From Falsiroseomonas sp046052145 (GTDB lineage: Bacteria > Pseudomonadota > Alphaproteobacteria > Acetobacterales > Acetobacteraceae), in NCBI GenBank assembly GCA_046052145.1, contig JBJOMW010000016.1, forward strand, positions 1 to 64,000: DNA of 64,000 nt, read 5' to 3'. Position numbers and translations under genes: made by a program. The notes below the pieces were generated by a model, which saw only the letters and a list, made by a program, of their open reading frames with translations, was not told the DNA's origin and did not search any database. The number at the start of each line of letters is the position of its first letter. Within the stretch, counting starts at the first letter, position 1. Below, in pieces: positions 15,169 to 24,297 of this stretch.

Positions 15169-15981
15169 TCAGCCCTGGCTGCGTTCCGCGGCCTTGGCGG
15201 CAACCCAGGCGGCTTCCATCGTGGCGAGGTCCACATCCTGCGGCGCCTTGCCCTCAGCGGCCAGGCTCCGCTCCACGGCGCCGAAGCGGCGCTCGAACTT
15301 GGCATTCGCCCCGGCAAGGCAGGCCTCAGGGTCGAGGTCGAGTTTTCGGGCCAAGTTCGCCAGCACGAACAGCAGGTCGCCCAGCTCATCGGCCAGCCGC
15401 GCGCGGTCCGCGCCCCGTTCTCCCTGGGGCAGCTCGGCGCGCAGTTCCGCTGCTTCCTCCTCAAGCTTGTCGAGGACGGCCGCGGCATCCGGCCAGTCGA
15501 AGCCAACGCGGCCGGCGCGGCGGGTCAGTTTCACGGCGCGGGTGAGGGCAGGGAGCCCGGCCGGGATGCCGGCCAGCGTCCCGGTTTCGGCCCGCGCGGC
15601 GCGCTCGGCCGCCTTCTGGACCTCCCAGGCGGCGGTCTGGGCCTCGGTGGAGCGCTGCTCGGCCTCGCCGAACACATGGGGGTGGCGGCGGATCATCTTG
15701 GCGCTGATGCTCTCCGCGACCTCGGCGAAGCCGAACCGGCCCAGTTCGGAGGCCATCTGGGCGTGATAGACGACCTGGAACAGCAGGTCGCCGAGCTCAT
15801 CCATCAGGGAAGGGAAATCCGGGCCGCGGCCGATGGCGTCCGCGACCTCATAGGCTTCCTCGATCGTGTAGGGCGCGATGGTGGCGAAGGACTGCTCGCG
15901 GTCCCAGGGGCAGCCATCCGGGGCACGTAGCCGCGCCATGATGTCGAGAAGCTTGATGATGGCGGTGCTGGCGTCGCTCAT
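15169..15981 (-). CDS. mazG: Nucleoside triphosphate pyrophosphohydrolase MazG
   Basis: About 270 residues with the tandem MazG architecture. The first domain starts LRAPDGCPWDREQSFATIAPYTIEEAYEVADAI and contains the metal-binding EExxE/ExxD pattern (EEAYE, then DELGDLLFQVV). The second domain repeats it with LEEEAAELRAEL and DELGDLLFVLANLAR. The enzyme hydrolyses NTPs to NMPs and pyrophosphate, as house-cleaning or alarmone control. The start at 15981 was chosen because of a GGAGGG site 6 nt upstream; an earlier in-frame start would add 29 residues without family similarity. Confidence 0.93.
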   Translation of the reverse strand: MSDASTAIIKLLDIMARLRAPDGCPWDREQSFATIAPYTIEEAYEVADAIGRGPDFPSLMDELGDLLFQVVYHAQMASELGRFGFAEVAESISAKMIRRHPHVFGEAEQRSTEAQTAAWEVQKAAERAARAETGTLAGIPAGLPALTRAVKLTRRAGRVGFDWPDAAAVLDKLEEEAAELRAELPQGERGADRARLADELGDLLFVLANLARKLDLDPEACLAGANAKFERRFGAVERSLAAEGKAPQDVDLATMEAAWVAAKAAERSQG

Positions 15982-16107
15982 GCGGCCCTCCGGATGGTGG
16001 CGCTGCATCGCAGGCGGCGGGGATGGGAGCAAGCCGAGGCAGGCCGAGCCAGGCGTCACGGGGCCCATCCATCCACATGTCCGTTTGCCGCATAAGATAT
16101 ATTATGG

Positions 16108-16166
16108 AAAAAAAAGACCTGTGGGAAAGGCGGTGGACAGCGCGGCCGGCGCGCGACCGGCGCGCC
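16108..16166 (-). terminator. Candidate terminator of the MBL-fold hydrolase gene
   Basis: On the minus strand an 8-bp GC stem (GGCGCGC/GCGCGCC core, 16148-16166) lies about 10 nt after the hydrolase stop, and a run of eight Ts (A-tract 16108-16115 on the plus strand) follows about 32 nt later. The distance between stem and T-run is larger than for a canonical intrinsic terminator. Beside it is the AT-rich palindrome CATAAGATATATTATG (16091-16106), which may instead belong to a mazG promoter. Confidence 0.35.
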
Positions 16167-16175
16167 GCCGGCGGC

Positions 16176-16973
16176 TCAGCCGCCCGGCACCTCCAGCACC
16201 ATGCCATCGAAGCCGGGCTCGATCCCGGGCGGCAGGTTCGCGACCATCCAGCCCCAATCGAGATCGAAGCCCATATGCGTCAGCACCGTCCGCCGCGGCC
16301 GGAGCTCCGCCACCCAATCCAGCACCTTGGCCACATGCGCATGCACAGGATGCGGGCTGCGCTGAAAGCAGCCGACCACCCAGGTGTCGAGGCCACGCAG
16401 CGCTTCCAGGCTTTCGGGCGGCAACTCCACGACATCGGTGCTGTAGGCGAAGCCGCCGATGCGCAGGCCCAGCGTATCCATGACCCGGTGGTCCTGGCGG
16501 AACACGCGGACCGGGATGCCGCCCATCACCGCCACCTCCCCCGGCGCGACGGGCCGCGGCGCCAGCGAGGGCCGGTAGAAGCCCTGCGGCGGCGGCGGGC
16601 GAAAGGCGTAGTCGAAGCGCGTGCGCAGCTCCGACAAGGTGACGTAAGTGCCGAAGGCATCGAGCGGCCCGGCGATGAGGCGATTGACGATGCGCAGCTC
16701 GTCCATGCCCATGACGTGATCGGCATGGGTGTGGGTGAAGGCCACCGCATCCAGCCGCCCGAAGCCGTTGGCGAGCATCTGGGCGCGCAGATCGGGCCCG
16801 GCATCGATCAGCAGGCGGCGTCCGTCCGCGTCCTCGACCAAGGCGGCGCTGCGGGTACGGCGATTGCGCGGCTCCGCCGGGTCGCAGGCGCCCCAATGGC
16901 CGCGTTCCTCCGGCCCACCCAACTGCGGCACGCCACCCGACCCGCCGCAGCCGAGAAGCGTTACGCGGAGCAC
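16176..16973 (-). CDS. MBL-fold metallo-hydrolase (PhnP-like)
   Basis: Metallo-beta-lactamase-fold hydrolase of 265 residues. The N-terminus LLGCGGSGGVPQLGG and the metal-binding THTHADHVMGMDEL, with later His residues in TVLTHMGFDLDW, match the PhnP-like phosphodiesterase branch. A cysteine-containing GACDPAEPRNRRTR segment follows the first strand, as in that group. The substrate in this organism is unknown; there are no phosphonate genes nearby. It follows tatD with a 3-bp gap in the same operon, consistent with the common tatD-MBL pairing. Confidence 0.88.
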   Translation of the reverse strand: MLRVTLLGCGGSGGVPQLGGPEERGHWGACDPAEPRNRRTRSAALVEDADGRRLLIDAGPDLRAQMLANGFGRLDAVAFTHTHADHVMGMDELRIVNRLIAGPLDAFGTYVTLSELRTRFDYAFRPPPPQGFYRPSLAPRPVAPGEVAVMGGIPVRVFRQDHRVMDTLGLRIGGFAYSTDVVELPPESLEALRGLDTWVVGCFQRSPHPVHAHVAKVLDWVAELRPRRTVLTHMGFDLDWGWMVANLPPGIEPGFDGMVLEVPGG

Positions 16974-16976
16974 CGA

Positions 16977-17756
16977 TCAGGCCGCCCGGGACCGCTGGAA
17001 CAGACGGTGAAAGTTCTCGGTGGTGAGGTCCGCCAGAGCCTTCAGCCCCATCCCGCGTACCTCGGCGAGCTTCGCCGCGGTGTGCGCCGCATAGGCGGGC
17101 TCGCAGCGCTTGCCGCGCAGCGGCACGGGCGCGAGGTAGGGGCTGTCCGTCTCGACCAGCAGCCGATCCGCCGGCACCTCGGCCGCGATGGCGCGGTTCT
17201 CCTCGGATTTCGGGAAGGTCAGGATCCCGCTGAAGGAGACATAGCCGCCGAGGCCGATGGCCGTGCGCGCCAGCTCGGCGCCGGAGGAGAAGCAATGCAG
17301 CAGGAAGGGAAACGCCCCCTTCCCGCTCTCGTCCGTCAGGATCGCGGCCATGTCGGCATCCGCATCGCGGGCATGGATCACCAGCGGCAGGCCGGAGACG
17401 CGCGCGGCGGCGATATGCGCCCGGAAACTCTCGGCCTGCATCGGCCGCGGGGCCTTGTCGTAGAAATAATCCAACCCGGATTCGCCAATGCCGATCACTT
17501 TCGGATGGTCGGCTTCCTGGAGGATCTCGTCCACCGTCGGCGCGGCGCGCTCACCGGCATTGTGGGGATGGATGCCGACGGTGGCGAAGACGCCCTGATA
17601 GCGCCCGGCGATCTCGCGCACCGTCGCGGCCTGCTCGCCAAGACGGGTGCCGATCGTGACCATCGTGGTCACGCCCGCCTCCCGCGCGCGGGCGACCACG
17701 GCGTCCTGCTCTTCCCCTTGGAAGTAATCGAGGTGGCAGTGGCTATCCACCAGCAT
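16977..17756 (-). CDS. TatD family 3'-5' DNA/RNA exonuclease
   Basis: Metal-dependent hydrolase of 259 residues in the TatD family. It starts MLVDSHCHLD with the HxH metal motif, followed by ATVGIHPHNAGE, GIGESGLDYFYD, VIHARDAD, LLHCFSSG and ETDSPYLAPVP, which together carry all conserved metal ligands. TatD proteins trim DNA and RNA 3' ends and act in repair and DNA turnover. The ATG at 17756 lies 2 nt after the metG stop, so translation is coupled. The reading frame continues upstream into metG but with no family similarity. Confidence 0.94.
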   Translation of the reverse strand: MLVDSHCHLDYFQGEEQDAVVARAREAGVTTMVTIGTRLGEQAATVREIAGRYQGVFATVGIHPHNAGERAAPTVDEILQEADHPKVIGIGESGLDYFYDKAPRPMQAESFRAHIAAARVSGLPLVIHARDADADMAAILTDESGKGAFPFLLHCFSSGAELARTAIGLGGYVSFSGILTFPKSEENRAIAAEVPADRLLVETDSPYLAPVPLRGKRCEPAYAAHTAAKLAEVRGMGLKALADLTTENFHRLFQRSRAA

Positions 17757-17758
17757 GG

Positions 17759-19312
17759 TCAGGCGGTCTCGATCTTCGCGAACAAGGGGCTCGGCGGCGG
17801 CAGGGGCAGGCCGGCGGGCAGCGGGGTGGCGAGCGAGCCCAGCCCCCTCGCCTCCTCCGGCACGCCGAGCTGGTCGAGAAGCTTCGCCATGGTGGTCGGC
17901 ATGAAGGGCTGCAGGACGGTGGCGAAGACGCGGAGCGCGTCGTGCAACTGGCGCAGTACTGCCTCGCCACGCGCCGGGTCGGTTTTTTTCAGCGCCCAGG
18001 GGGCCTGTTCGGTGATGTAGCCATTCGCCTCGCGGGCGGCGGCCATCACCGCTTCCAGCGCCAGGTGGAACTCCTGCCGGTCCAGATGCGCGCCGACCTG
18101 GCCGGGCAGCCCATCCACCAGCGCGCCGAGCGCCGCATCGCCCGGCAACCGCGAGGCGGGCGCGGGCAGCTTCGCCTCGCAATTCTTCTGGATCAGGCTC
18201 AGCGTCCGGTTGGCGAGGTTGCCCAGCGCATTGGCCAGTTCCCCATTGTTCCGCCCGATCAGCGCACCCCGGGAGAAATCGCCATCCTGGCCGAAGGGCA
18301 CCTCCCGCAGCAGGAAGTAGCGGATCGGGTCGAGGCCGAATTCCTGCACAAGCGCCACGGGATCAATGACATTGCCGAGCGACTTCGAGATCTTCTGCCC
18401 TTCATTCGTCCACCAGCCATGGGCGAAGACGCGATGCGGGGGCGCGATCCCGGCAGCCATCAGGAAGGCCGGCCAGTAGATCGCATGGAAGCGGACGATG
18501 TCCTTGCCGACGAAGTGGATATCGGCCGGCCACCATTTCGCAAATGCTTTAGGATCAGAAGAATATCCGGCGGCCGTGATGTAGTTGGTTAGCGCATCCA
18601 GCCACACATACATCACATGCGCCGGATCGCCCGGCACCTTCACACCCCAGCTGAAGGAGGTGCGGCTGATCGAGAGATCGCCGAGGCCAGACTTCACAAA
18701 AGCAATGACTTCGTTGCGGCGGCTCGCAGGAAGGATGAAGTCGGGATGGGCCTCATAGAAGGCCAGCAGCCGGTCCTGCCAGGCCGAGAGGCGGAAGAAG
18801 TAGGACGGCTCCCGCACCCACTCCACCGGCGCACCGGAGGGGGCGTATTTCACCCCGTCCCGCTCGGTCAGCTCGTCCGGGCCGTAGAAGGCCTCGTCGC
18901 GCACCGCGTACCAGCCCTCGTAATGGCCGAGGTAGATCTCCCCGCGCCGGACCAGCTCCTCCCAAAGCGCCGCGCAGGCGTCCTTGTGGCGCGCTTCCGT
19001 GGTGCGGATGAAGTCCGTGGTCGAAAGCCCCATCACGCCGACCAGGTCGCGGAAATGCTGGCTCACGCGGTCGCAGAAGGCCTGCGGGTCCATCCCCGCA
19101 TCCTTCGCCGCCTTCTCCACCTTCTGGCCGTGCTCATCCGTGCCGGTCAGGAAGAAGACCTCCCTGCCCTCCAGCCGCCGCCAGCGGGCCAGCACATCGG
19201 CCGCGAGCGAGGTATAGGCATGCCCGATATGGGGCCGGTCATTCACATAATAGATCGGCGTGGTGATGAAGCAGGGCCGGCCAGGAGAGGTGGTCGCGGT
19301 GTCGCTTGGCAC
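17759..19312 (-). CDS. metG: Methionyl-tRNA synthetase
   Basis: Class I aminoacyl-tRNA synthetase of 517 residues charging tRNA-Met. The HIGH motif is HIGH at residues 28-31 (NDRPHIGHAY) and the KMSKS motif appears as KISKSLGN. WMS-type anticodon-binding helices fill the C-terminal third, ending with a proline-rich tail. The size fits the short MetRS form without the C-terminal EMAP dimerisation domain. It lies between holB and tatD, the common alphaproteobacterial order tmk-holB-metG-tatD. Confidence 0.96.
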   Translation of the reverse strand: MPSDTATTSPGRPCFITTPIYYVNDRPHIGHAYTSLAADVLARWRRLEGREVFFLTGTDEHGQKVEKAAKDAGMDPQAFCDRVSQHFRDLVGVMGLSTTDFIRTTEARHKDACAALWEELVRRGEIYLGHYEGWYAVRDEAFYGPDELTERDGVKYAPSGAPVEWVREPSYFFRLSAWQDRLLAFYEAHPDFILPASRRNEVIAFVKSGLGDLSISRTSFSWGVKVPGDPAHVMYVWLDALTNYITAAGYSSDPKAFAKWWPADIHFVGKDIVRFHAIYWPAFLMAAGIAPPHRVFAHGWWTNEGQKISKSLGNVIDPVALVQEFGLDPIRYFLLREVPFGQDGDFSRGALIGRNNGELANALGNLANRTLSLIQKNCEAKLPAPASRLPGDAALGALVDGLPGQVGAHLDRQEFHLALEAVMAAAREANGYITEQAPWALKKTDPARGEAVLRQLHDALRVFATVLQPFMPTTMAKLLDQLGVPEEARGLGSLATPLPAGLPLPPPSPLFAKIETA

Positions 19313-19338
19313 GGTGTTCTTCCCGCTGCGCCCCGGCC

Positions 19339-20394
19339 CTAGCGCCGCGGCGGTGTGAGCCAGCCGAGGGCGGTCAGCACGGCCTGCTTGCGATCGAGGC
19401 TGAGCCCGTCCGTCTCGGCGGCGAGGCGGCCGAGGCTATCCCACAGGGTGGACCACTCGGCAAGCGGACGCAGCGCGAGCCAGGCGGGCTGCGCCCCTTC
19501 GGCGCGCGCGGCGCGGCGTGCGGCGGCCGAGATCTCGCGCCGGAGCAGCGCCATGAAGGTGGCGAAGGAGGATCCGTCCCGCTTCGTCGCGACAGCCTCC
19601 GCGATGGCGTGCCATTCCCGCCGCTCGCCGGCGGCCAGCCCGGCCAGGACGCGGTCCACCAGCTGTTGCAGCGCCAGCCCCTCGCCTTCGGCGAATTGCA
19701 GCGCCCGGCCCGGCGCGCCTTCGGCCATCAGGCTGAGACGCTGGCGGTCGCCGGCGCTCAGCTCCGGCCGGAGCCGGATCAGCAGCGTGTCCATCTCCGC
19801 CGCGCCCAGCGGCTCCAGCTCCAACCGGCGGCAGCGGCTGCGGATGGTGGGCAGCAGCCGGTCGGGGGCCGCGGTCGTCAACATCAGCACTGCCCGCGGG
19901 GGCGGTTCCTCCAGCGTCTTGAGCAGCGCATTGGCGGCCTCGGGGCGCATCTGCTCGGCCTGGTCCACCAGCACGAAGCGCCAGGCGCCTTCGGCCGGGG
20001 TCATCGCCAGAAACCGGATCGCGGCGCGCACCGCATCCACCCGGATTTCCTTGTTCACCCGCCCATCGGCGACAGGGCGCAGCACACGGAGATCCGCATG
20101 CGCCTCGGCCGCGATACGGCGGAAGACCGGGTCGGCGGGATCGAGATGCAGCGGCGACGGCCCCGGCGGCCGATCCGTCCCGCCCGCCAGCAGCCAGCGG
20201 CCGAAACGGTAGCCGAGCGTCGCCTTGCCGATCCCCGGCGGCCCACAGAGCAGCCAGGCATGCGGCAGCCGGCCCGACCGCGCCGCGGCCTCGAGTGCCG
20301 CCGCCGCCGCGTGATGCCCGAAAAGGTCGGGATTGGCCCGGACGGGAAGCTCCTCATCCGGCTCAACCTCGACGGGTTTCGGGGCGCGGGCCAT
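19339..20394 (-). CDS. holB: DNA polymerase III subunit delta'
   Basis: Clamp-loader AAA+ subunit of 351 residues. The Walker A region reads LLCGPPGIGKATLGYRFGRW and the sensor region FVLVDQAEQMRPEAANALLKTLEEPP is typical of delta'/gamma; the VLMLTTAAPDRLLPTIRSRCRRLEL segment carries the SRC motif. The cysteines of a zinc module seen in E. coli HolB are missing, which is usual for alphaproteobacterial forms. Its start overlaps the tmk stop by one base. Confidence 0.93.
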   Translation of the reverse strand: MARAPKPVEVEPDEELPVRANPDLFGHHAAAAALEAAARSGRLPHAWLLCGPPGIGKATLGYRFGRWLLAGGTDRPPGPSPLHLDPADPVFRRIAAEAHADLRVLRPVADGRVNKEIRVDAVRAAIRFLAMTPAEGAWRFVLVDQAEQMRPEAANALLKTLEEPPPRAVLMLTTAAPDRLLPTIRSRCRRLELEPLGAAEMDTLLIRLRPELSAGDRQRLSLMAEGAPGRALQFAEGEGLALQQLVDRVLAGLAAGERREWHAIAEAVATKRDGSSFATFMALLRREISAAARRAARAEGAQPAWLALRPLAEWSTLWDSLGRLAAETDGLSLDRKQAVLTALGWLTPPRR

Positions 20395-21029
20395 CAGTGG
20401 CCGAGGCGGGCGCCAAGCTCGGCGCGGATCGCGGCGAAGACGGCCTCCGCATCGCGCGTCGCGTCCACCACCGCGCAGCGCGTAGGCTCGGCGGCGGCGA
20501 TGGAGAGAAACCCCGCGCGCACCCGCGCATGGAACCCCGCATCCAGCCTCTCATACCGATCGGCCGCGACGCCGCGCGCGGCGGCCCGCGCCATGCCAGC
20601 CTCGGGCGGAATGTCGAGGATCAGCGTCAGGTCCGGCGCGAGCCCCTCCAGCGCGAGGTCGGCCAGCTTGCGATAGACCTCTCCCGGCACGCCCTGGCCA
20701 TGGCACTGATAGGCGCGGGTCGAATCCGCGAAGCGGTCGCAGATCACCCACATCCCCGCGGCCAGCGCCGGGCGGATGGTGGCCACCACATGCTCGCGCC
20801 GCGCGGCGAACATCAGCATCGCCTCCGCCACCGGGTCGAAGCCGGTGCCGTCCAGCAACAGGCTGCGGATCTTCTCGGCGCCGGCCGAGCCGCCCGGCTC
20901 CCGCGTGACCAGCACAGGCACGCCCTGGTCCGAGAGATGCGCGGCCAGACGCCGCGCCTGGGTGGACTTGCCTGCCCCTTCCCCGCCTTCCAGCGTGATG
21001 AAGCGGCCGCGCGCGGCGCCCTCGCTCAT
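20394..21029 (-). CDS. tmk: Thymidylate kinase
   Basis: dTMP kinase of 211 residues, making dTDP for DNA synthesis. The P-loop is EGGEGAGKST, the DRY-like motif is CDRFADSTRAYQ, and the LID region is AAARGVAADRYE. The start at 21029 places the P-loop near the N-terminus as in the family; an upstream start would add 27 residues overlapping the carboxypeptidase gene. Upstream and downstream genes are within a few bases, in the same operon. Confidence 0.95.
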   Translation of the reverse strand: MSEGAARGRFITLEGGEGAGKSTQARRLAAHLSDQGVPVLVTREPGGSAGAEKIRSLLLDGTGFDPVAEAMLMFAARREHVVATIRPALAAGMWVICDRFADSTRAYQCHGQGVPGEVYRKLADLALEGLAPDLTLILDIPPEAGMARAAARGVAADRYERLDAGFHARVRAGFLSIAAAEPTRCAVVDATRDAEAVFAAIRAELGARLGH

Positions 21030-21033
21030 GCGC

Positions 21034-22263
21034 TCAGCTGCCGAACCAGCGCCCGATGACGACGGGGATGCGCGGCAGCAGGCCAAGTCGGTCCACATCG
21101 GCCCCCGCATAGAGCGGCACCTGCATCTCCGGCACGCCCTGGCCGGAGACGACCAGCCGGCCGAGTTCCTGGCCCTTGGCCACCGGCGCGGGGATCGGCG
21201 CCTCGTAGCGCACGCGCGCCTGCAGGCTGCGGCGCCACTGCCGCGGCAGGGTCAGCACCAGGTCTCGGCCCGCGACCAGCGGCACGGTCGGCCGGTCGCC
21301 GAGCCACACCGGCGCTTCCTCCACCGTCTCGGCTGCGCGGAACATCGTGACGTTGTCGAACTCGCGGAACCCCCATTCCAGCAGCCGCTCGCTTTCCTCG
21401 GCCCGGGCGCGCATGGAGGGCAGGCCGTTGATCACCAGGATCAGCCGCCGCCCGCCGCGCATCGCACTCGCGGTCAGCCCGAAGCCCGCTTCTTCCGTAT
21501 GGCCGGTCTTGAGGCCGTCGGCACCTGGCACGCGGGCCAGGGTGGGGTTGCGGTTCTCCTGGGTGATGTCGCTCCAGCGGAAGCTGCGCTCATTGTAGAA
21601 GCGGTAGTATTCGGGATGGTCTGTGATGATCCGCCGCGCCAGCGTGGCCAGGTCGCGCGCCGTCATGCGGTGCTCGGGGTCGGGCCAGCCGGTGGAATTG
21701 CGGAAGTTGCTGGCGCGAAGCCCGATGCGCCGCGCCGTCTCGTTCATCAGCTCGGCGAATTGCGCTTCGGAGCCGGAGATGCCTTCCGCCAGCACGATGC
21801 AGGCGTCGTTGCCCGATTGCACGATCACGCCGCGGGCCAGCGCCTCGACCGGCACCTGGTTGCCGATCTGGACGAACATCTTGGAGCCGCCCATGCGCCA
21901 GGCGCGCTCGCTGACCGGCAGCATCTGATCGAGGCGCAGGCGGCCCGTCTTCAGCATCTCGAAGACGACATACATCGTCATCAGCTTCGACATGGAAGCG
22001 GGCGGCATCCGCTCATCCACGTTCTTCTCGAGCAGCACGGCGCCGGTGTCGAAGTCGATCATGATCGCCTGGCGGGCGAGCGTATCCACTGGCCCGAGCG
22101 GGCTCGATGCCGGGGTGGAGGGCGGCGGCGCGGGAGCGCGCGGCTGGGCGGGCGGGCGCGGCGGCTGGGCGGCTGGCCGCTGCTGCTGCGCCAGCGCCGG
22201 CATCCCGATCCCCTGGGCCGCGGCAACGCCTGCGGCAGCCAGCATCATGTCTCGACGGCGCAT
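21034..22263 (-). CDS. Serine-type D-Ala-D-Ala carboxypeptidase (PBP5/DacF family)
   Basis: Periplasmic penicillin-binding protein of about 409 residues that trims the terminal D-Ala of peptidoglycan stem peptides. The active-site motifs are SMSK (MPPASMSKLM), SGN (VQSGNDACIV) and KTG (GLKTGHTEEAG). An N-terminal RRRDMMLAAAG signal and an Ala/Pro-rich linker precede the catalytic domain, and the C-terminal beta domain (VPLVAGRDLVLTLPRQWRR) is the PBP5 type. ATG 22263 was preferred over a TTG at 22275 because a G-rich site lies 6 nt upstream. Confidence 0.93.
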   Translation of the reverse strand: MRRRDMMLAAAGVAAAQGIGMPALAQQQRPAAQPPRPPAQPRAPAPPPSTPASSPLGPVDTLARQAIMIDFDTGAVLLEKNVDERMPPASMSKLMTMYVVFEMLKTGRLRLDQMLPVSERAWRMGGSKMFVQIGNQVPVEALARGVIVQSGNDACIVLAEGISGSEAQFAELMNETARRIGLRASNFRNSTGWPDPEHRMTARDLATLARRIITDHPEYYRFYNERSFRWSDITQENRNPTLARVPGADGLKTGHTEEAGFGLTASAMRGGRRLILVINGLPSMRARAEESERLLEWGFREFDNVTMFRAAETVEEAPVWLGDRPTVPLVAGRDLVLTLPRQWRRSLQARVRYEAPIPAPVAKGQELGRLVVSGQGVPEMQVPLYAGADVDRLGLLPRIPVVIGRWFGS

Positions 22264-22310
22264 CACGCCCCCCAATTCGCCCCTGCCGGCCGGCCCGCGC
22301 CGACTCGCGG

Positions 22311-23222
22311 TCAGTCTACCAGGATGCGTGCTTCCGATACGCCGGCCCGCAGGGTCCGCTCAAGCGCGCGATCAGCCTCCGCGACACTGGGCAGCGGCCC
22401 GATGCGCACGCGGAAGGTCTGGCGGTTGCGCGGCCCGATCGCCTCCACCCGCCCGCCGATCCGCGCCGCCTGCTGCTCCGCGAGGTCGCGGCGGGAGAAG
22501 CTGGCGGTCTCGACGAAGAGCAGGCCGGGCTGGGCGGCAACGCGTGTGACACGTTCCGGCAGGCGCGCCGGCGGGGCGGCGGCGGCGCCCATGGGCTGGG
22601 CGGCCGCGAGCGGCACGCCCGGCAGCGCGCGGGCCTCCCGGACGCGACTGGCCTGGCCGGTGCCGGGCGGAGGCGCCAGTTCTTCGCGCTGCACCGCGGC
22701 CACGGGGGCGGCCGCCACCTCGATCCGCGGTGTCTCGGGGGAAGGCAGGCCGGCGGCGAGCGCGCGGCTGGCTTCGCCATTCACCTCGATCCGTACCTGT
22801 GCGGCGCCGCCGGGGCGCAGCCCGATCAACTCCGCAGCGCGGCCCGACAGCTCGACCACGCGGCCCGGATTGGTGGGGCCGCGATCATTCACCCGCACCT
22901 CGATCTCAAGGCCGGTCTCGAGGTTCGTCACGCGCAGGATGGCGGGCATTTGCAGGGTGCGGTGCGCGGCCATCAGCGCCATGGGGTCGTGCGTCTCGCC
23001 ATTGGCGGTGCGCCGCCCCGCGCTTCGGTCGGCCGCGACCGCGGCAATCCCGGTCTGCGTCAGGCCGAAATCCTCGCGCGGATAGGACCAGACGCCGCCC
23101 ATCTGATAGGGCGCGCCGATCTGCAGGCGCGGCTGCGCGGCCTGCTGGCGCGGGGCGCAGCCGGCGATTGCGCCGAGCAAAAGCGCGCCGGCCAGGCCGC
23201 AGAGCATGCGCGATCTCGTCAC
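22311..23222 (-). CDS. RlpA-like septal ring lipoprotein/lytic transglycosylase with SPOR domain
   Basis: About 303 residues beginning with a lipoprotein signal (lipobox GAIAGC). The RlpA double-psi beta-barrel is visible in GVWSYPREDFGLTQTGIA, NGETHDPMALMAAHRTLQMP and VRVNDRGPTNPGRVVELS. A Pro/Ala-rich linker leads to a C-terminal SPOR domain (FVETASFSRRDLAEQQAARI onward) that binds denuded glycan at the septum. A GTG at 23222 is used; an ATG at 23207 is an equal alternative. It is a cell-wall neighbour of the carboxypeptidase and transglycosylase genes. Confidence 0.88.
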   Translation of the reverse strand: MTRSRMLCGLAGALLLGAIAGCAPRQQAAQPRLQIGAPYQMGGVWSYPREDFGLTQTGIAAVAADRSAGRRTANGETHDPMALMAAHRTLQMPAILRVTNLETGLEIEVRVNDRGPTNPGRVVELSGRAAELIGLRPGGAAQVRIEVNGEASRALAAGLPSPETPRIEVAAAPVAAVQREELAPPPGTGQASRVREARALPGVPLAAAQPMGAAAAPPARLPERVTRVAAQPGLLFVETASFSRRDLAEQQAARIGGRVEAIGPRNRQTFRVRIGPLPSVAEADRALERTLRAGVSEARILVD

Positions 23223-23232
23223 GGGGCCGCTA

Positions 23233-24198
23233 TCAGCTCACGCGGTCGGACAGCATGCCGACGACAAGCGCGTAGAAATTGGACGGGTTGTAGCGGCGAA
23301 TGACGTTGAAGTTCGGATAGACCGCGAAGGCCTGCCCGCGCGGCCCGCCGGGCAGCAGAATCGCCGTCTCCAGGTCGAGGCTCGGCAGCGGCTGGCCATC
23401 CGGCCGGCGCACGCCCATCCGCACCCATTCGCGCAGCGGCTTCGTGTTGTCCCGCCGCGCCTGCTCGGGGTCGAAGCCCTGGGGCAGCGTCACCTCCCTG
23501 CCCCACAGCTCCTCCTCCCGCCAGCCGGAACGGGCGAGGTAATTGGCGATGGAGCCGAGCGCGTCGGGCCGGCTTTCCCAGATGTCCCGGCGCCCGTCGC
23601 CATCCATATCCACCGCCAGCCGCTCGAAATTGGACGGCATGAATTGCGGATGGCCCATGGCGCCGGCCCAGGAGCCGCGCATGCGCTCCGGCGCCACATG
23701 GCCGGCTTCGAGGATCTTCAGGGCCGCCAGCAGCTCATTCCGGAAATAGGCGCTGCGGCGGCCGTCCCAGGCCAGGGTCGCGAGGCTTTCGATGATGTTG
23801 AAATTGCCGGTGAAGCCGCCGTAGTTGGTCTCAAGCCCCCAGATCGCGACGACGACACGCGGCGCGACCCGAAACCGTGCCTGCACGGCGTCGAGCGTCG
23901 CGCGGTTGTCGGCGAAGGCGCGGCGGCCGCCATCGATGCGGCTCTGGGACAGGCGGGCGTCGCGATACTGTTCCCAGGTCTGGGTGAATTCCGGCTGCCG
24001 GCGGTCGAGTTCCAGCACCCGGTCATTGGCGCGGATGCCCGACAGCGCGCGGCCGAGTGTCGCCTGGGAGACACCGGCGCGGCGCGCTTCGGCGCGGACG
24101 CCTTCGAGGAAGGCCTCGAAGCTTTGCGTGGCGGCGCGGGCGCTGGGCGCCAGCGCGGCAAAGGCGGCGGAGAGGGCGATTCGCCGGGTGAGAGGCAT
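23233..24198 (-). CDS. Lytic murein transglycosylase (MltB family)
   Basis: About 321 residues after choosing the start at 24198, which gives a normal signal peptide (MPLTRRIALSAAFAAL). Family motifs are VVAIWGLETNYGGFTGNFNI, holding the catalytic glutamate in the GLETNYG context, MGHPQFMPSNF, and DMDGDGRRDIWESRPDALGSIANYL. The enzyme cleaves the glycan strand to 1,6-anhydro ends. It is the first gene of a wall-related group (transglycosylase, RlpA-like, carboxypeptidase) that continues into tmk, holB and metG. Confidence 0.92.
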   Translation of the reverse strand: MPLTRRIALSAAFAALAPSARAATQSFEAFLEGVRAEARRAGVSQATLGRALSGIRANDRVLELDRRQPEFTQTWEQYRDARLSQSRIDGGRRAFADNRATLDAVQARFRVAPRVVVAIWGLETNYGGFTGNFNIIESLATLAWDGRRSAYFRNELLAALKILEAGHVAPERMRGSWAGAMGHPQFMPSNFERLAVDMDGDGRRDIWESRPDALGSIANYLARSGWREEELWGREVTLPQGFDPEQARRDNTKPLREWVRMGVRRPDGQPLPSLDLETAILLPGGPRGQAFAVYPNFNVIRRYNPSNFYALVVGMLSDRVS

Positions 24199-24297
24199 GC
24201 GCGTGGGATGCCACAGCCCGCGCGCCGAGGGCAACGCATCCTGCACGCGGGCGGCCCCTTCCACGCCGGGGGGGCGGCACGCTATGGCGGAGGGGCG

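Noticed and set aside
16977..18182. Longer TatD protein starting inside metG
   Set aside because: Only the part from 17756 matches TatD; the extension is in the shadow of the methionyl-tRNA synthetase gene.
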